From positions 186,001 through 250,000 of the forward strand of contig NZ_CP041969.1 in the NCBI RefSeq assembly GCF_014107495.1: a stretch of DNA of 64,000 nt, in the 5' to 3' direction. The DNA comes from Cohnella cholangitidis (GTDB lineage Bacteria > Bacillota > Bacilli > Paenibacillales > Paenibacillaceae). Under the pieces are notes generated by a model that was given only the letters and a program-made list of their open reading frames with translations, was not told where the DNA came from and searched no databases. Each line of letters opens with the position of its first letter. The first letter of the stretch is position 1. The translations under genes were made by a program, and so were the position numbers. Positions 63,100-64,000 of the stretch are shown here, piece by piece.

Positions 63100-63996
63100 T
63101 CATCCTCCGGCATCCTCGAGTTCCTCCTCGATGACTTCCTTAAAACGATCCGGATAATCCGTATGAACGCCGTCGACACCCCACCTTAACGCCTTGTCCA
63201 TATTCACTTGGTAGTTAACCGTGTAAGGATACATGAGCAGGCCCGCGTTCTTGACTTTATGCACGTAGCTCTCGTCGATTCTCAAGAAGTTCGCGCCGAC
63301 CCCGTTCGCATAACTGCCGATTTCGGCCAGGAAGGCATCGGAGATGTATGCCGGCCTGTTATACCATAGCAATTGAAACAGCGGAATATCTTTGTTCCAT
63401 TCTCGAATTTTGATTAAGCTTTCCTGGCTGAAAGATTGTACCGCCACATGATCGATCAAATCGAATTCCTCGACTAACGCCCACATCTTCTCTTCCATGC
63501 CCGGATTCTCGTCCGGCGATTTCGTCTCGAGCATGTAATTCGTGCCTTTGCCGAACGCCTCGAATATCTCGCGCAACGTCGGAATCTTCTCGTTCACGTA
63601 TTCCTCTCTGGCGTAGATCTCATGCTTCTCGTTAAACCAAGATCCGGCATCCAGAGCTTTAATCTCGGCGAGAGTCATATTCTTCACTCGTCCCGACCCG
63701 TTGGTCGTCCGGTTAACCGTCTCGTCATGAAGCGCGATAAGCTCGCCGTCCTTGGTCTCTTGCAAGTCGATCTCGATATAATCCGCCTTCATGCGAATTC
63801 CCAGCCGATAAGCCGCCAACGTACTTTCGGGAGCGTAGCCCGAGGCTCCCCTATGCGCAACGGTGGCAATCTTCGATTCGCTGGAAAATGCTCTTCTCAA
63901 GCTCGAGTCATTGCCCGTTAACCAAATGATAAATCCCGCAATCGATAAGAGTAGAAAAACGTGCATCACGTAAAAATATAACCTGGGGATTTCCAT
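63100..63996 (-). CDS. Membrane-anchored glycerophosphodiester phosphodiesterase
   Basis: The 298-residue protein has an N-terminal membrane segment (about residues 7-26) and a GDPD TIM barrel: VAHRGASGYAPESTLAAY, EIDLQETKDGELIALHDETVNRTTNGSG, and HTDYPDRFKEVI at the end. The catalytic His-Arg, Glu-Asp and His are present. It hydrolyses glycerophosphodiesters outside the membrane. The ATG at 63996 is four bases from the window edge, so the ribosome site, and possibly an earlier start, cannot be seen. Confidence 0.9.
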   Translation of the reverse strand: MEIPRLYFYVMHVFLLLSIAGFIIWLTGNDSSLRRAFSSESKIATVAHRGASGYAPESTLAAYRLGIRMKADYIEIDLQETKDGELIALHDETVNRTTNGSGRVKNMTLAEIKALDAGSWFNEKHEIYAREEYVNEKIPTLREIFEAFGKGTNYMLETKSPDENPGMEEKMWALVEEFDLIDHVAVQSFSQESLIKIREWNKDIPLFQLLWYNRPAYISDAFLAEIGSYANGVGANFLRIDESYVHKVKNAGLLMYPYTVNYQVNMDKALRWGVDGVHTDYPDRFKEVIEEELEDAGG

Positions 63997-64000
63997 CGGC

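Overview
The window looks like chromosome from an endospore-forming member of the Bacillota, most likely Paenibacillaceae (Paenibacillus/Cohnella-like). The evidence is an SspH-type spore protein, a complete Ger germinant-receptor operon, a KinA/KinB-like orphan sensor kinase, DesK/DesR with its desaturase, Fur- and CsoR-type operators, purine and c-di-AMP riboswitches, and strong AGGAGG-type ribosome sites with frequent TTG/GTG starts. No rRNA, tRNA, CRISPR array, phage or insertion sequence was recognised. All assignments come from reading the sequence; no database search was run.

Layout. 1-2.2 kb: a c-di-AMP riboswitch driving a gene that leaves the window, then trhO and a Cys-cluster HTH regulator. 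2.2-5.7 kb: a YtrA/YtrB-like operon (GntR domain joined to an ABC ATPase, permease, two unknown proteins) behind twin operators. 5.8-14.4 kb: MerR/TipA regulator, gdhA, uppP, an unknown protein, RNase J, a DMT exporter under a purine riboswitch, DUF2203, and a second DMT exporter. 14.5-20 kb: YhgE-family protein, azoR, and a GAF kinase/response regulator pair. 20-26.8 kb: DUF2935, VanW and SspH genes, a secreted conserved protein, a PQQ-like propeller, and a KamA-type radical SAM gene under a second c-di-AMP riboswitch. 26.9-31.2 kb: AI-2E exporter-family protein, then an ABC exporter and small RG-rich protein divergent from a MarR regulator, with large nested palindromes between. 31.2-37.1 kb: a Fur-controlled siderophore uptake locus (YclNOPQ-like transporter, heme-monooxygenase-like enzyme, Btr-like AraC regulator). 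37-41.6 kb: csoR-copZ, an MFS transporter, and a DyP-type peroxidase with an uncharacterised partner. 41.7-52 kb: orphan sporulation-type kinase, des-desK-desR, a glucosaminidase, and gerB-gerA-gerC. 52-64 kb: a DUF457 protein behind an SOS-like box, SRPBCC and PH-domain proteins, a 1,487-residue Lhr helicase, an ABC exporter, GNAT, VanX-like dipeptidase, YqkE, a PIG-L deacetylase, an internally deleted SDR remnant and a GDPD phosphodiesterase.

The most interesting elements are three riboswitches, each with a clear 17-bp-spaced promoter and terminator. One purine aptamer has a terminator that overlaps the aptamer, predicting an ON switch for a drug/metabolite-family exporter, which parallels pbuE but with an unrelated transporter. 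One c-di-AMP aptamer precedes a KamA-family enzyme, suggesting a link to beta-amino-acid osmolyte chemistry.

A quality warning applies throughout. Eight probable single-base losses, most in short homopolymers or simple repeats, break or distort seven genes (MerR, second DMT, YhgE, VanW, the secreted protein at 22.4 kb, DyP peroxidase, and VanX twice). The uniform deletion sign suggests residual long-read assembly errors rather than independent pseudogenisation, and it also casts doubt on the apparent GntR-ABC fusion. The SDR remnant is different and is a real large internal deletion.
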